Shown here: positions 17,820 through 25,904 of the stretch, piece by piece
Layout: each line of letters starts with the position of its first letter
How positions within the stretch are numbered: position 1 is the stretch's first letter
DNA from: Streptomyces caelestis
GTDB taxonomy: Bacteria; Actinomycetota; Actinomycetes; Streptomycetales; Streptomycetaceae
Length of the DNA stretch: 64,000 nt
Reading direction: 5' to 3'
NCBI RefSeq assembly: GCF_001279005.1
Contig: NZ_LGCN01000228.1
Coordinates: 176,478-240,477 of the forward strand
The notes under the pieces: model-generated
What the model was told of the DNA's origin: nothing
Databases searched by the model: none
What the model saw: the letters and a program-made list of their open reading frames with translations, nothing else
Translations under genes and position numbers: made by a program

Positions 17820-19319
17820 GTGAGCACCGAGAACGAGGGCACCGCGGTACCCCCCGCCCCGTCCGCACCGCCGCCCACGCCGGTGGATGCTCCCGCTGCC
17901 TCGGCGCACCAGGGGCACCCGGCCCCGGGGGCGGCTCCGGACCCTGGGTGGACCGCACCGCCGGTGGCGCCCGCTCAGAGCGCGAACCAGGGGCACGGCT
18001 CCGCTCCCCAGGGCCCGGCGGGCGAGACCGGCTGGGGCCCGCACGGCGCCCACGGAGGCCAGGACCCCACCCCTTCCTCCTCCGCCCCCGATGCCTCCTG
18101 GCCCCCGCCCCCTCCGCCGTCCACCCCGTCGTACGGCGACGGTGGCGCCGGGTACGGCCAGGGCGGCTGGGGCTCCCCGCCGCAGCAGCCGGCGCCGAAG
18201 AACGGCGGCGGGCGCGGCCGTATGGTCGCCGCGGTCCTGGCGGCCGCGCTGGTCGCGGGCGGCGCGGGCGGCGGCCTCGGCTACACGCTGGCCAAGGAGA
18301 ACGACAGCAACGGCTCCACGACCGTCTCGGCGTCCGCCAGCGGCGGCAACGTGAAGCGCGACCCGGGCACGGTCGCCGCCGTGGCCGCCAAGGCGCTGCC
18401 GAGCACGGTCACCATCGAGGCCGAGAGCAGCAGCGGCGAGGGCGGCACCGGCACGGGCTTCGTCTTCGACACCCAGGGCCACATCGTCACCAACAACCAC
18501 GTCGTGGCCGAGGCCGTCGACGGCGGCAAGGTGACGGCGGCCTTCCCCGACGGCAAGAAGTACGACGCCGAGGTGGTCGGCCACGCACAGGGTTACGACG
18601 TCGCCGTCATCAAGCTGAAGAGCGCCCCCTCGGACCTGAAGCCGCTCACCCTCGGCAACTCCGACGACGTGGCCGTCGGCGACTCGACGATCGCGATCGG
18701 CGCGCCCTTCGGCCTGTCCAACACGGTGACGACGGGCATCATCAGCGCGAAGAACCGCCCGGTCGCCTCCAGCGACGGCGCCGGCAGCCAGGCGTCGTAC
18801 ATGAGCGCCCTGCAGACCGACGCGTCCATCAACCCGGGCAACTCCGGCGGTCCGCTGCTCGACGCCCAGGGCAACGTGATCGGCATCAACTCCGCGATCC
18901 AGTCCACCAGCAACGGCGGCTTCGGCACGGGGCAGGCCGGCTCCATCGGCCTGGGCTTCGCCATCCCGATCAACCAGGCCAAGTACGTCGCCCAGGAACT
19001 GATCAAGACGGGCAAGCCGGTGTACGCCAAGATCGGCGCGTCGGTCTCCCTGGAGGACACGGCGGGCGGCGCGAAGATCACCGAGCAGGGCGCGGGCGGC
19101 TCCGAGCCCGTCGACCCCGGTGGCCCCGCCGACAAGGCCGGCCTGCGGCCCGGTGACGTCATCACCAAGCTCGACGACCGGGTCATCGACTCCGGCCCCA
19201 CCCTGATCGGCGAGATCTGGACCCACAAGCCGGGCGACAAGGTCACGATCACCTACAAGCGCGACGGCAAGGAGCACACCGCGGAGCTCACCCTGGGCTC
19301 CCGCACGGGTGACAGCTGA
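17820..19319 (+). CDS. HtrA/DegP-like membrane-anchored serine protease with PDZ domain
   Basis: The 499-residue protein has a long Pro/Ala/Gly-rich cytoplasmic segment (1-135), one transmembrane helix (about 137-160, MVAAVLAAALVAGGAGGGLGYTLA region) and an external trypsin-like domain. The catalytic triad is visible: His in IVTNNHVVAEA, Asp in GYDVAVIKL and Ser in INPGNSGGPLL. A PDZ domain closes the protein (GPADKAGLRPGDVITKLDD). It probably degrades misfolded envelope proteins. The GTG at 17820 follows GAGGAGAG. It is followed by tRNA-Ser. Confidence 0.94.
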   Translation: MSTENEGTAVPPAPSAPPPTPVDAPAASAHQGHPAPGAAPDPGWTAPPVAPAQSANQGHGSAPQGPAGETGWGPHGAHGGQDPTPSSSAPDASWPPPPPPSTPSYGDGGAGYGQGGWGSPPQQPAPKNGGGRGRMVAAVLAAALVAGGAGGGLGYTLAKENDSNGSTTVSASASGGNVKRDPGTVAAVAAKALPSTVTIEAESSSGEGGTGTGFVFDTQGHIVTNNHVVAEAVDGGKVTAAFPDGKKYDAEVVGHAQGYDVAVIKLKSAPSDLKPLTLGNSDDVAVGDSTIAIGAPFGLSNTVTTGIISAKNRPVASSDGAGSQASYMSALQTDASINPGNSGGPLLDAQGNVIGINSAIQSTSNGGFGTGQAGSIGLGFAIPINQAKYVAQELIKTGKPVYAKIGASVSLEDTAGGAKITEQGAGGSEPVDPGGPADKAGLRPGDVITKLDDRVIDSGPTLIGEIWTHKPGDKVTITYKRDGKEHTAELTLGSRTGDS

Positions 19320-19383
19320 CCTCACCCCCGGACCCCGGACCCGTTACCCTTGTCCCCGCGCCGCCGATCACCGGCAGGCGCGG

Positions 19384-19470
19384 GGAGGCGTGCCCGAGCG
19401 GCCGAAGGGAACGGTCTTGAAAACCGTCGTGGCAGCGATGTCACCGTGGGTTCAAATCCCACCGCCTCCG
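19384..19470 (+). tRNA. tRNA-Ser (anticodon UGA)
   Basis: An 87-nt cloverleaf with acceptor stem GGAGGCG/CGCCTCC, discriminator G, anticodon TGA at 19418-19420 in loop CTTGAAA, a long class II variable arm, and T-arm GGGTTCAAATCCC. CCA is not encoded. The 3' part from 19413 is duplicated at 30042-30100: this tRNA gene is the integration site of the element to its right and remains intact. Confidence 0.97.
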
Positions 19471-19471
19471 C
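19413..19471 (+). repeat. attL, left attachment repeat of the AICE
   Basis: These 59 bases, from the anticodon stem of tRNA-Ser to one base past its end, are identical to 30042-30100. Flanking bases differ at once on both sides. Crossover by the tyrosine integrase within this identity leaves the tRNA functional. Confidence 0.95.
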
Positions 19472-19489
19472 CGGCTGAGCAGTGAGAAC

Positions 19490-19520
19490 GGCCCCTGGCC
19501 AGGAACATCGGTCGGGGGCC
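19490..19520 (+). terminator. Probable terminator of tRNA-Ser
   Basis: Imperfect 11-bp arms GGCCCCTGGCC (19490-19500) and GGTCGGGGGCC (19510-19520), with two mismatched positions, are followed by TTCCCC. The sequence belongs to the element, so it substitutes for the chromosomal terminator that now lies beyond attR. Confidence 0.5.
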
Positions 19521-19598
19521 TTCCCCATGCGCGGTACCTGCTGGCGACCATGGCTCCCCGTGAGTTACCGGTCTATCGGGCACGGATGGGGCACGGCT

Positions 19599-19970
19599 TC
19601 AGTCGCCCTGGAACCACAGATAGCTGCCTGGGGTGCTCGCGCACTGCTCTAGCAACCTTGCAAGGTCGTCCAGGGCAGCGAGCTGACGGTCATCGGTGCA
19701 CCGTTGCCGTAGAGCGGGGATCTCACCGAGAGCAACGGCAGCCACCTGCTCGTTCATTAGAGCGTCCCCGTACAGATCTACGGCGGTCAGCCGCCCAGGC
19801 ACTCCGAGCAACTGGAGCGAGCCGATCGCATCGGCCAAAGCGTCCCCGTGCCCGTACGAACTCTGTAGCAGCGTCGCTCGGGACTTGCGCCAGTTACGCG
19901 CTGGCCGTGCTGAGTGCAGCTCCACGTCTATCCCCACGGGCTCATGATGCCTGCTACAGAGGCTCAGCAT
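19599..19970 (-). CDS. Hypothetical protein, AICE left-end cargo
   Basis: The frame encodes 123 residues with no transmembrane segment or signal. The C-terminal half is predicted helical and acidic (DDRQLAALDDLARLLEQCAS). I do not recognise it. Base composition is visibly lower in GC than the host genes and third positions are mixed, which suggests acquisition from a different source. It runs leftward toward attL. The start is uncertain. Confidence 0.45.
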   Translation of the reverse strand: MLSLCSRHHEPVGIDVELHSARPARNWRKSRATLLQSSYGHGDALADAIGSLQLLGVPGRLTAVDLYGDALMNEQVAAVALGEIPALRQRCTDDRQLAALDDLARLLEQCASTPGSYLWFQGD

Positions 19971-20102
19971 CTGATCCGTAGCTCTATGTGGATCGGTCGC
20001 GAACGGTCGTACCGGCCGCTCTACGGCCCTAAGGGACGCTATCGGGTGACGTCGGTTCCTGCGGTTGCTGTACTTCGCTGCTGTACAGCAGAGGAGCTGC
20101 GC

Positions 20103-20333
20103 TCAGCTCGACACTGCCCCGCCCGCGAAGCCGACTGCAAGGTCTCCCAGTACGTCACAAAGGGCGCTCGCCCACTGCTTCATCCTGCTCGACTTAGGTT
20201 CATCAGCCATACGGCTCTCCTCGTCGTTCGTCTCCATGGTCTGGTCGTCGTTGTTCAACTTCGATGCCAGGACCTTGCAGATGACGGCCGCGGAGAGGGA
20301 CAGTGCGAGACCCGGCAGTGCCGAGCTGAGCAC
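20103..20333 (-). CDS. Small hypothetical protein, AICE left-end cargo
   Basis: The frame gives 76 residues with an N-terminal hydrophobic stretch, a polar acidic centre and a hydrophobic C-terminus (LGDLAVGFAGGAVSS). The GTG start at 20333 has GGAG only 2 bases ahead. An internal ATG (MADEPKSSRMKQW, a 35-residue peptide) has GGAG at a good 6-base spacing and may be the real start. No family recognised. The 278 bases to the next ORF show nothing. Confidence 0.35.
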   Translation of the reverse strand: MLSSALPGLALSLSAAVICKVLASKLNNDDQTMETNDEESRMADEPKSSRMKQWASALCDVLGDLAVGFAGGAVSS

Positions 20334-20611
20334 AGCTCCAAGGCAATCTTACGGCCTGACGCAGCGTTCGACGCCCAGACCTGTCTTCCGTCGTGCAGGG
20401 GAACTGGGATGAGGCCCAACCGAGAACGTTTACGGTCGGGCCTCATCTTTATCAGGTCGATCATGGGTAGCCGACGACATCGACCTGCTCGCGTACGGCC
20501 TCGGTTGGTCGTCCGTTGAGAACCGGGTCTGACTGCTGCTATCCGTACCTGTTGGTGTCAGGCGCTGATGTCAGCGACTCAACCTCTACTTGACACGTGG
20601 CGCTGGCGGCT

Positions 20612-20929
20612 CTACTCGGCTTCATCGCTGTTCACAGAGCGGGAGGCACCCTCAGCGTTACTAGGGGAGTCACCCCTTGCGTTTGTCCGAATCGTGTGCA
20701 ATGCCATCAGGGCTGTAATCAAGCTCGCTACTGCGGTGACCAGACCAGTAATGGCACTGATGATCCCGATAATGGCGGATACCGCCACCGGTTGACTGTC
20801 ACTGCCGGAACCTTCACTGAAGGCTGAAGTGCCGAAGAGGTCAGGGATGAGTAGCAATCCAAGGGCGATCAATACAGTCGAAAGGGCGAGCAACCCGCGC
20901 GCGACGCCCCAGAGATGGTTGCTCTTCAT
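20612..20929 (-). CDS. Small membrane protein of unknown function, AICE cargo
   Basis: The 105-residue protein has two hydrophobic segments (about residues 9-30 and 46-72: LLALSTVLIALGLLLIPDLF and AVSAIIGIISAITGLVTAVA) and a polar C-terminus. No signal peptidase site is obvious. Codon use is lower in GC than the host's. It is not recognised; small two-helix proteins in such positions can be toxins, exclusion factors or phage-defence effectors, but nothing in the sequence decides this. Confidence 0.5.
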   Translation of the reverse strand: MKSNHLWGVARGLLALSTVLIALGLLLIPDLFGTSAFSEGSGSDSQPVAVSAIIGIISAITGLVTAVASLITALMALHTIRTNARGDSPSNAEGASRSVNSDEAE

Positions 20930-21026
20930 CCTTGAGACGGTACAGGGGCTGTGTAGCGGGAGACGGCGAATTGGACAGGAGCTGATTCCTCACCCGTGGG
21001 GACTGCCTTGACCCACCACTCACCTC

Positions 21027-21178
21027 TGCTCCCATCCCGTCCGCCGTCGACCCACACACCGTGGAGCGGGCGTGGTTCAGGGCGTCCAGGTGGAGCGCGC
21101 CACTGCACGAACGACCTGGACGCCCTGGGCCGCGTCTGCTCGGCTCTGCCTGGGTCGGCGGTGGACGGGATGGGAGCA
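21027..21178. repeat. Large nested dyad, candidate single-strand origin (sso/sti)
   Basis: Outer arms of 28 bp (21027-21054 and 21151-21178) are complementary except at two positions. Inside them, perfect 14-bp arms CAGGGCGTCCAGGT (21078-21091) and ACCTGGACGCCCTG (21114-21127) enclose a 22-base loop. The whole can fold into a long bulged hairpin when single-stranded. It lies in a 540-bp non-coding gap (20930-21471) that also holds a GC-rich stretch with repeated GGAGCGGAGC. Rolling-circle replicons need such a structure for lagging-strand priming, and this element encodes a HUH Rep. Confidence 0.6.
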
Positions 21179-21471
21179 CTCCACGCGCACCCCTACGGGC
21201 CCGCGGTCGGCGACGGCGCCCTCTCCATCCCGGTGCCGGCCGATCCCCCGCCGGAGGCATCGTCTGTGACCGCAGGTCCCCCTGTGCGGTGCTCGCCTTA
21301 TGGCCTTCGGCCCAACCCAGTAGTGGGCGCGCGTCGGCGCAGCGCGGGCGGAGCGGGCCGAAGGCAGGAGCGGCGCCCGGAGCGGAGCCGGGAAGCGCGC
21401 CCGGCGGAGCGGAGCGTAGCCGGGGCTTGATGAGGTAGAGAAACCTGTAACAGCTCTCGCTCTTACCCGGG

Positions 21472-22137
21472 TCAAGCCGAAGGCACGTCAGTGGTCAGGA
21501 GTCGGCTCGTGAATCCGGCTTGGCACAGGCGCTCGTACGCCTCGGCCACGTCGGCGGGTACCGGTTGGCTGATCATGAAGCCCTGCTCGGGGTAGACCAT
21601 CAGTCGCTGGAGCGCGCCGACCAGCATGTCGATCACCAAGCGGGCGTCGCCGATGGAGTCGATGTACTCGTCGAGCGTCATCGGAGTGGAAGCGCTGACG
21701 ATCTCGACTTCGGGCCAGAGCTTGCGTGCGGTGGCGTACGCTCGCCGCTCCTCGTAGGGCTTGCTGATCAGGAGCACCGAGGACACCTCGATGCCGGCCT
21801 CTTCCAACACCTCTCGCGAGAAGCGGATGTTCTCGCCTGTGTTGCGGGCGCGTGGTTCAACGAGAACAGCCGTGCTGGGGACACCGAGCTCCAGTGCTCG
21901 TTCCTGGTAGTGGACGGCTTCGCCGCGGGGCATGCGTTCCCGTGTCGTGGGGCTGGTGGCGCCGGTGAACAGGAGCAGGGGGGCCATGCCGCGCTTGTAC
22001 AGGTCCACTGCCGTGTCGGCTACGCCCAGGTCGTGGCTGCCGAGTCCGATGGCAACCGAGCACGGCCGGGGCGAGTGGCCCATCTGCTGGTAGTCCCACA
22101 CGCGCCGGGCGTCTGCCCAATCCTGTGTCGAGATCAC
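21472..22137 (-). CDS. DUF218/YdcF-like protein coupled to the AICE repressor
   Basis: The 221-residue protein has the DUF218 layout: an early AIGLGSHDLGVADTAVDLYKRG block, then FTGATSPTTRERMPRGEA, VLVEPRARNTGENIRFS and SSVLLISKPYEERRAYAT. It has no signal or membrane helix, so it is a cytoplasmic member, unlike ElyC/SanA. The GTG start overlaps the GntR stop by four bases, so it is made together with the repressor. Biochemical function of this soluble branch is not established; nucleotide or vancomycin-related roles of SanA should not be transferred. Confidence 0.82.
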   Translation of the reverse strand: MISTQDWADARRVWDYQQMGHSPRPCSVAIGLGSHDLGVADTAVDLYKRGMAPLLLFTGATSPTTRERMPRGEAVHYQERALELGVPSTAVLVEPRARNTGENIRFSREVLEEAGIEVSSVLLISKPYEERRAYATARKLWPEVEIVSASTPMTLDEYIDSIGDARLVIDMLVGALQRLMVYPEQGFMISQPVPADVAEAYERLCQAGFTSRLLTTDVPSA

Positions 22138-22928
22138 TGCTGACCTTCCCTGTCGTTCGCCGAGTCGGGCACCTTGAAGTCGTACTCCCACGCGAAGCGC
22201 GATGCCGCGTGTACCCCGATGGCGAACTCCACGACGGTCCCGTCGGCGGTGTAGGTCGTCCGATGCAGCTCGACGACCGGTTCGCCCGGCGGTAGCTGGA
22301 GCTGCTTCACCTCGTCCGGGGTGGCGGCACGGGCGAACAGTCGCTCCCTCATGTGATCGATCTCGTAACCCGCGTCGTACAGCACGCGAAATCCGCCGCC
22401 CCGGCCGGCGGGCCCTGGCGTGGGGTCCACCAATCGCGTACCTTCCACGTGCTCGGGCCGGTAGTAGCTGGTCAGCGTGTGCGTCGGCTGGTCGCCTTCC
22501 TTCACCAGCCGCGCGCGGGCGTAGACCTCGGCGCCTTCGGGGAGTCCATGCGCGGCTGCCACCTCCGGCGGCGCTACGACGCGACTGACCGTCTGGGTCT
22601 GCTCGTTCCGGCGGTACCCCCGTCCGGAGGCCACGCGGTCCGCGATGAAGGCGACCTCGTCGCCGTCCCGCCACTTGGCTTTGTCGTAGCGGGCGATGCC
22701 CAAGCGCTTGAGGGGAACTTGCTGGCGCACGACGGTGCCGTGGCCGCGCGACGAGGTGACCAGACCTTCGGCTTCCAGTGCCTTGTAGGCGGCGTGCACG
22801 GTGGATTTGGAGCCTTCGCCCGCCTCGACAAGCGTCCTGATGTGCGGAAGCTGCTGGCCAGGGGCGTATTCGCCCCTTCTGATCTGCTCGGCCAGCTTGT
22901 CTGCCAGCTCTCGCCACTTGGGCGCCAT
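22134..22928 (-). CDS. GntR/HutC-family repressor (KorSA-like)
   Basis: The 264-residue protein has an N-terminal winged helix (residues 1-75, with IRTLVEAGEGSKSTVHAAYKALEAEGLVTS and the wing RGHGTVV) and a C-terminal UTRA effector domain (about 105-245). In pSAM2 the homologous KorSA represses pra and through it replication, excision and transfer. Here it is divergent from the transfer operon, and three matching palindromes lie between them. It is likely autoregulated. The UTRA ligand is unknown. Confidence 0.92.
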   Translation of the reverse strand: MAPKWRELADKLAEQIRRGEYAPGQQLPHIRTLVEAGEGSKSTVHAAYKALEAEGLVTSSRGHGTVVRQQVPLKRLGIARYDKAKWRDGDEVAFIADRVASGRGYRRNEQTQTVSRVVAPPEVAAAHGLPEGAEVYARARLVKEGDQPTHTLTSYYRPEHVEGTRLVDPTPGPAGRGGGFRVLYDAGYEIDHMRERLFARAATPDEVKQLQLPPGEPVVELHRTTYTADGTVVEFAIGVHAASRFAWEYDFKVPDSANDREGQQ

Positions 22929-22962
22929 CTAGAACCCCTCTCAACGAGGTCCAGTGAAACAT

Positions 22963-23033
22963 AGTCCCAGGACTGTTGACAGTCCTGGGACTGCGGTGCA
23001 CTATCTCTCTCAGTGACTCGCAGTCCTAGGACA
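22963..23033. promoter_or_regulatory. Three GntR operators and transfer-operon promoter
   Basis: Three 12-bp palindromes share AGTCC-NN-GGAC: AGTCCCAGGACT (22963-22974), AGTCCTGGGACT (22981-22992) and AGTCCTAGGACA (23022-23033). A good sigma-70-type promoter overlaps them: TTGACA at 22976-22981, 17-base spacer, CACTAT at 22999-23004, reading right into the transfer genes. The operators flank and cover the -35 and the start region, so GntR binding would block it. Confidence 0.8.
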
Positions 23034-23087
23034 GCGGGCATCTTGCGGCCCTATCGGGCTGCTCCGACATCAACGCTGGGAGTACTG

Positions 23088-23414
23088 ATGCCGTCCTTCA
23101 AGATCGACACTTCGACCGCCATGGTGTTCGTGGCGACCGCGCCGGAACCGAAGGTGAAGAACTTCGCGACCGGCGAGCGAGCCGTGAACCAGGAGGGCCG
23201 GCCGCTGTCCACCGTGGGCCTGCTGGTCTCGGACGAGGGGGAGGGCAACCTCCTGAAGGTCGCGATTCCCGAGAACGGTTACCCGGAAGGACTCGTGCCG
23301 GGCATGCCGGTGAAGGTGGTCGGCCTCAAGGCCCGTGACTGGGAGAACGTGATCAAGGGCGAGAAGCGTTCGGGTATCTCGTTCAGCGCGGTCGCGATCA
23401 CCCCGGCGGCCTGA
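23088..23414 (+). CDS. Conserved AICE protein of unknown function, first gene of transfer operon
   Basis: This 108-residue soluble, beta-rich protein begins MPSFKIDTSTAMVF. It has no membrane segment and I see no catalytic motif. Similar small proteins precede the FtsK-like gene in many Streptomyces elements. GGGAG lies 6 bases ahead of the ATG. Only 2 bases separate it from the translocase gene, so the two are co-translated. The layout (a strand-rich region with PGMPVKVVGLKARDW) could suit an OB-like fold, which is a guess. Confidence 0.82.
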   Translation: MPSFKIDTSTAMVFVATAPEPKVKNFATGERAVNQEGRPLSTVGLLVSDEGEGNLLKVAIPENGYPEGLVPGMPVKVVGLKARDWENVIKGEKRSGISFSAVAITPAA

Positions 23415-23416
23415 CC

Positions 23417-24757
23417 ATGAGTGACCTGTCGATGTGGCTGGAGGCCACGGGAGCCTTAGCGGGGGCCAGTGGTCTCGGGTACGCGAAGGTACGCGCCCCG
23501 CGCGTGTACTGGTCGCTGGTCGGGATGCCGGTCACCTGGGGCCGGTTCACCTTCTCCTACCGGTCGACCATGGACGTGTGCGGGCTGACGGTGCAGCCGT
23601 CCGGCCTACGGGCGTTCATGACCCGTAACGTCGCCCGCCGCGAGGTGCAGCCGGTCCCGCCGAAGATCCGCCAGGTGCGGCCCACCTCGACCGGCCTGCG
23701 GGTCACCCTGCGTCTTCCGGCCGGCCTGGAGCCTGCCGACGTGATCGCCTCCTCCGAGCGGCTGCGGCACGCCTGGGGAGTGCACTCCGTGACCGTGGTG
23801 GAGACCAAGCCGGGGTTCGTGGAACTGCGCATGACCGGCTATGACGTGCTGCGCCGAGTGCGCATGCCGCGCCATGCCGCTCCGCACGACCTGGTGGTGC
23901 CGGTGGCACTGCGGGAGGACGGGACCGCCTTCGAGCGGGACTACCGCAAAGCCCCGATGGCGCTCACCCTGGGCGCGAACCACTCGGGCAAGTCGATGTA
24001 CCTGCGAAACCTGATCAAAGGACTGGCGCAACTGCCGGTGGCGCTGGTCGGGATCGACTGCAAGCGCGGTGTCGAGCAGAGGGCGTTCGCGCCCCGGCTG
24101 TCGGCGCTGGTCACCACCCCCGATGACGCCGCCGCGCTGCTCGCGGTGCTGGTGTCGGAGATGGAGGACCGCTTCGACCTGCTGAGCGGGCACGGCGTCT
24201 CCGACGTGTGGGAGCTGCCCGCCGGTCTGCGGCCGGTGCCGGTCGTGGTCCTGGTCGACGAGGTGGCGGAACTGTTCCTGATCTCCTCGAAGAAGGATGA
24301 GGAACGCCGCGAGAAGATCGTGACCGCGTTGATCCGGCTGGCGCAGATGGCCCGCGCGGTCGGGATCCACCTGGAGGTCTGCGGGCAGCGCTTCGGCTCC
24401 GACCTGGGCAAGGGCGCCACCATGCTCCGCGCCCAGCTCACCGGCCGCGTGGTGCACCGCGTCAACGACAAGCAGACCGCGGAAATGGGCCTGGCCGACG
24501 TCGCCCCGGACGCGGTGCCGGTCGCGAGCCTGATCCCGATGGAACGTCCCGGCACGGCTGTCGCGGCGGACTCCACGGGTGGCTGGTCGAAGATCCGCAC
24601 CCCGAACACGTCCCGCGCGGACGTCGTCGCGGTCTGCCGGAAGTTCGCTCACCTGGTCCCGGACTTTCCCGCCCTCGAACCGTTCCGCCCCTATGTGCCC
24701 GCCGAGGCGTCGGCGACCGGTCCGTCGCTGGTCAAGCCCCGCCCGGTCACCGACTGA
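23417..24757 (+). CDS. FtsK/SpoIIIE-type conjugal DNA translocase (TraSA/TraB-like)
   Basis: This 446-residue ATPase moves double-stranded DNA between mycelia and is the only protein strictly needed for transfer of Streptomyces elements. It has Walker A (GANHSGKS, 186-193) and Walker B (VVVLVDE, 276-282), followed by an arginine-containing ARAVGIHLEVCGQRFGSDL sensor region. The N-terminal 20 residues are only mildly hydrophobic, so membrane attachment is weak or indirect. The C-terminus may bind clt repeats, but I found no clear 8-bp clt array in the window. Confidence 0.92.
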   Translation: MSDLSMWLEATGALAGASGLGYAKVRAPRVYWSLVGMPVTWGRFTFSYRSTMDVCGLTVQPSGLRAFMTRNVARREVQPVPPKIRQVRPTSTGLRVTLRLPAGLEPADVIASSERLRHAWGVHSVTVVETKPGFVELRMTGYDVLRRVRMPRHAAPHDLVVPVALREDGTAFERDYRKAPMALTLGANHSGKSMYLRNLIKGLAQLPVALVGIDCKRGVEQRAFAPRLSALVTTPDDAAALLAVLVSEMEDRFDLLSGHGVSDVWELPAGLRPVPVVVLVDEVAELFLISSKKDEERREKIVTALIRLAQMARAVGIHLEVCGQRFGSDLGKGATMLRAQLTGRVVHRVNDKQTAEMGLADVAPDAVPVASLIPMERPGTAVAADSTGGWSKIRTPNTSRADVVAVCRKFAHLVPDFPALEPFRPYVPAEASATGPSLVKPRPVTD

Positions 24758-24835
24758 CACCGCCCGGGGCCGGGTGGCCGGACACCTGCTCCCCGCCCGC
24801 CCCTGGCCCGACACCCCCTCGAAGGGAGGTGCCCC

Positions 24836-25495
24836 ATGCCCCGCTCGATCCGCCTGGACGCCGTCCTCGTCCAAGCCGTCATCGCCGGTGCGCTGTCCTT
24901 CGCCCACCTGCACGACCTGGCCGCCGCTGCCGGACAGGACGGCTGGAAAGCATGGGCCTACCCGGTCTCGGTCGACCTGCTCCTCGTCGCCGCATGGCGC
25001 CGACTGCGCACCGCCCGCCGGGACCGCTCGGCCTGGACCTGGTTCGTCATCGCCCTGACCGCGTCCCTCGGCGCGAACGTCGCGACCGCCGGCCTCCTCG
25101 ACCTCGACCAGGTGCCCGCCTGGCTGCGCATCCTCGTCGCAGGATGGCCCGCGTTGGCCTTCCTCGGCGGAACCCTCCTGGTCCACACCCCCACCGAACC
25201 AGCCGCCCCCGAGCTGCCCGTGGACGACGAACCAGCCGTGCCGGAAGCCGAGACGCACCGCGCCGACGACCCTGACCCCGTCCCGCCCGCGGCTCCCGCG
25301 CCGGAACTCGCACCGGCCCCACCACAGCCCGCCGCGCCGGTCGTCCCGGCCGCGCTGCTCGACCACGCCCGGAAGATCGCCGACGCACACCGCGCCTCGA
25401 CCGGCACGCCGATGCCCACCGACGCCCTGTCGGCCCGGCTCGGCCTGCCCGCCCCGATGGGCGACGCCATCGCCGCACAACTCCAACTCACCTGA
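24836..25495 (+). CDS. DUF2637 spread protein (SpdB-like)
   Basis: This 219-residue protein has about four transmembrane helices in the first 120 residues (LVQAVIAGALSFAHLHDLAA, AYPVSVDLLLVAAW, TWFVIALTASLGANVATA, LRILVAGWPALAFLGG), matching DUF2637. A Pro/Ala/Glu linker follows and then a short helical C-terminal domain (ALLDHARKIADAHRAST) resembling a winged-helix tail. Spd proteins support intramycelial spread and pock formation. AAGGGAGG stands ahead of the ATG. Confidence 0.87.
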   Translation: MPRSIRLDAVLVQAVIAGALSFAHLHDLAAAAGQDGWKAWAYPVSVDLLLVAAWRRLRTARRDRSAWTWFVIALTASLGANVATAGLLDLDQVPAWLRILVAGWPALAFLGGTLLVHTPTEPAAPELPVDDEPAVPEAETHRADDPDPVPPAAPAPELAPAPPQPAAPVVPAALLDHARKIADAHRASTGTPMPTDALSARLGLPAPMGDAIAAQLQLT

Positions 25496-25514
25496 TCGGA
25501 AGGGAGATCGCCCC

Positions 25515-25697
25515 ATGTACCGGTCCTTCGACTGCGCCGCCGACTTCATCGACGCGGCCCGCGAGATGGCCGTCACCGGCCGCCCCGCCCTGGCCCGGCT
25601 GCTCGCCGAGGAAGCCGCCGACCGCACCCCGGACGCCGACGCCGCCGCCCGCATCCTCGCCGCGTTCCCCGGCCCCAGCCCCCGACAGGAGGGCTGA
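25515..25697 (+). CDS. Small AICE protein, helical
   Basis: A 60-residue Ala-rich helical protein (MYRSFDCAADFIDAAREMAV) with no membrane segment. It has AAGGGAG 8 bases ahead of the ATG and sits tightly in the transfer operon. Function unknown. Confidence 0.7.
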   Translation: MYRSFDCAADFIDAAREMAVTGRPALARLLAEEAADRTPDADAAARILAAFPGPSPRQEG

Positions 25698-25701
25698 CCT
25701 C

Positions 25702-25890
25702 ATGGCCGTGTACCGCCGCTTCCGTGACCGCGTCCGCATCGGCCCCGTGCAGGTCGCCACGTACTACGACGGCCGGGGCCGTGACCGGCACACCGCCGCC
25801 TGCACCGCCCCCGGCTGCGGCTTCTCCGCCGACTACCGGGACCGCGCCGGCGCCGAACTCGCCGCCCGTACCCACCGCTGCAAGGCATAG
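25702..25890 (+). CDS. Mobile element transfer protein, small zinc-finger-like
   Basis: A 62-residue basic protein with a CTAPGCGFSADYRDRAGAE segment ending in H-R-C, giving a C-X4-C and H-X-C pattern that could bind zinc. Similar small proteins are annotated as mobile element transfer proteins in Streptomyces elements. GGAGG precedes the ATG. It starts 4 bases after the previous gene. Confidence 0.78.
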   Translation: MAVYRRFRDRVRIGPVQVATYYDGRGRDRHTAACTAPGCGFSADYRDRAGAELAARTHRCKA

Positions 25891-25904
25891 GAGGACCGCG
25901 CGTC

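Noticed and set aside
20934..21475. Open frames across the dyad region (both strands)
   Set aside because: They consist of the inverted repeat read in both directions, with no start signals or recognisable sequence.
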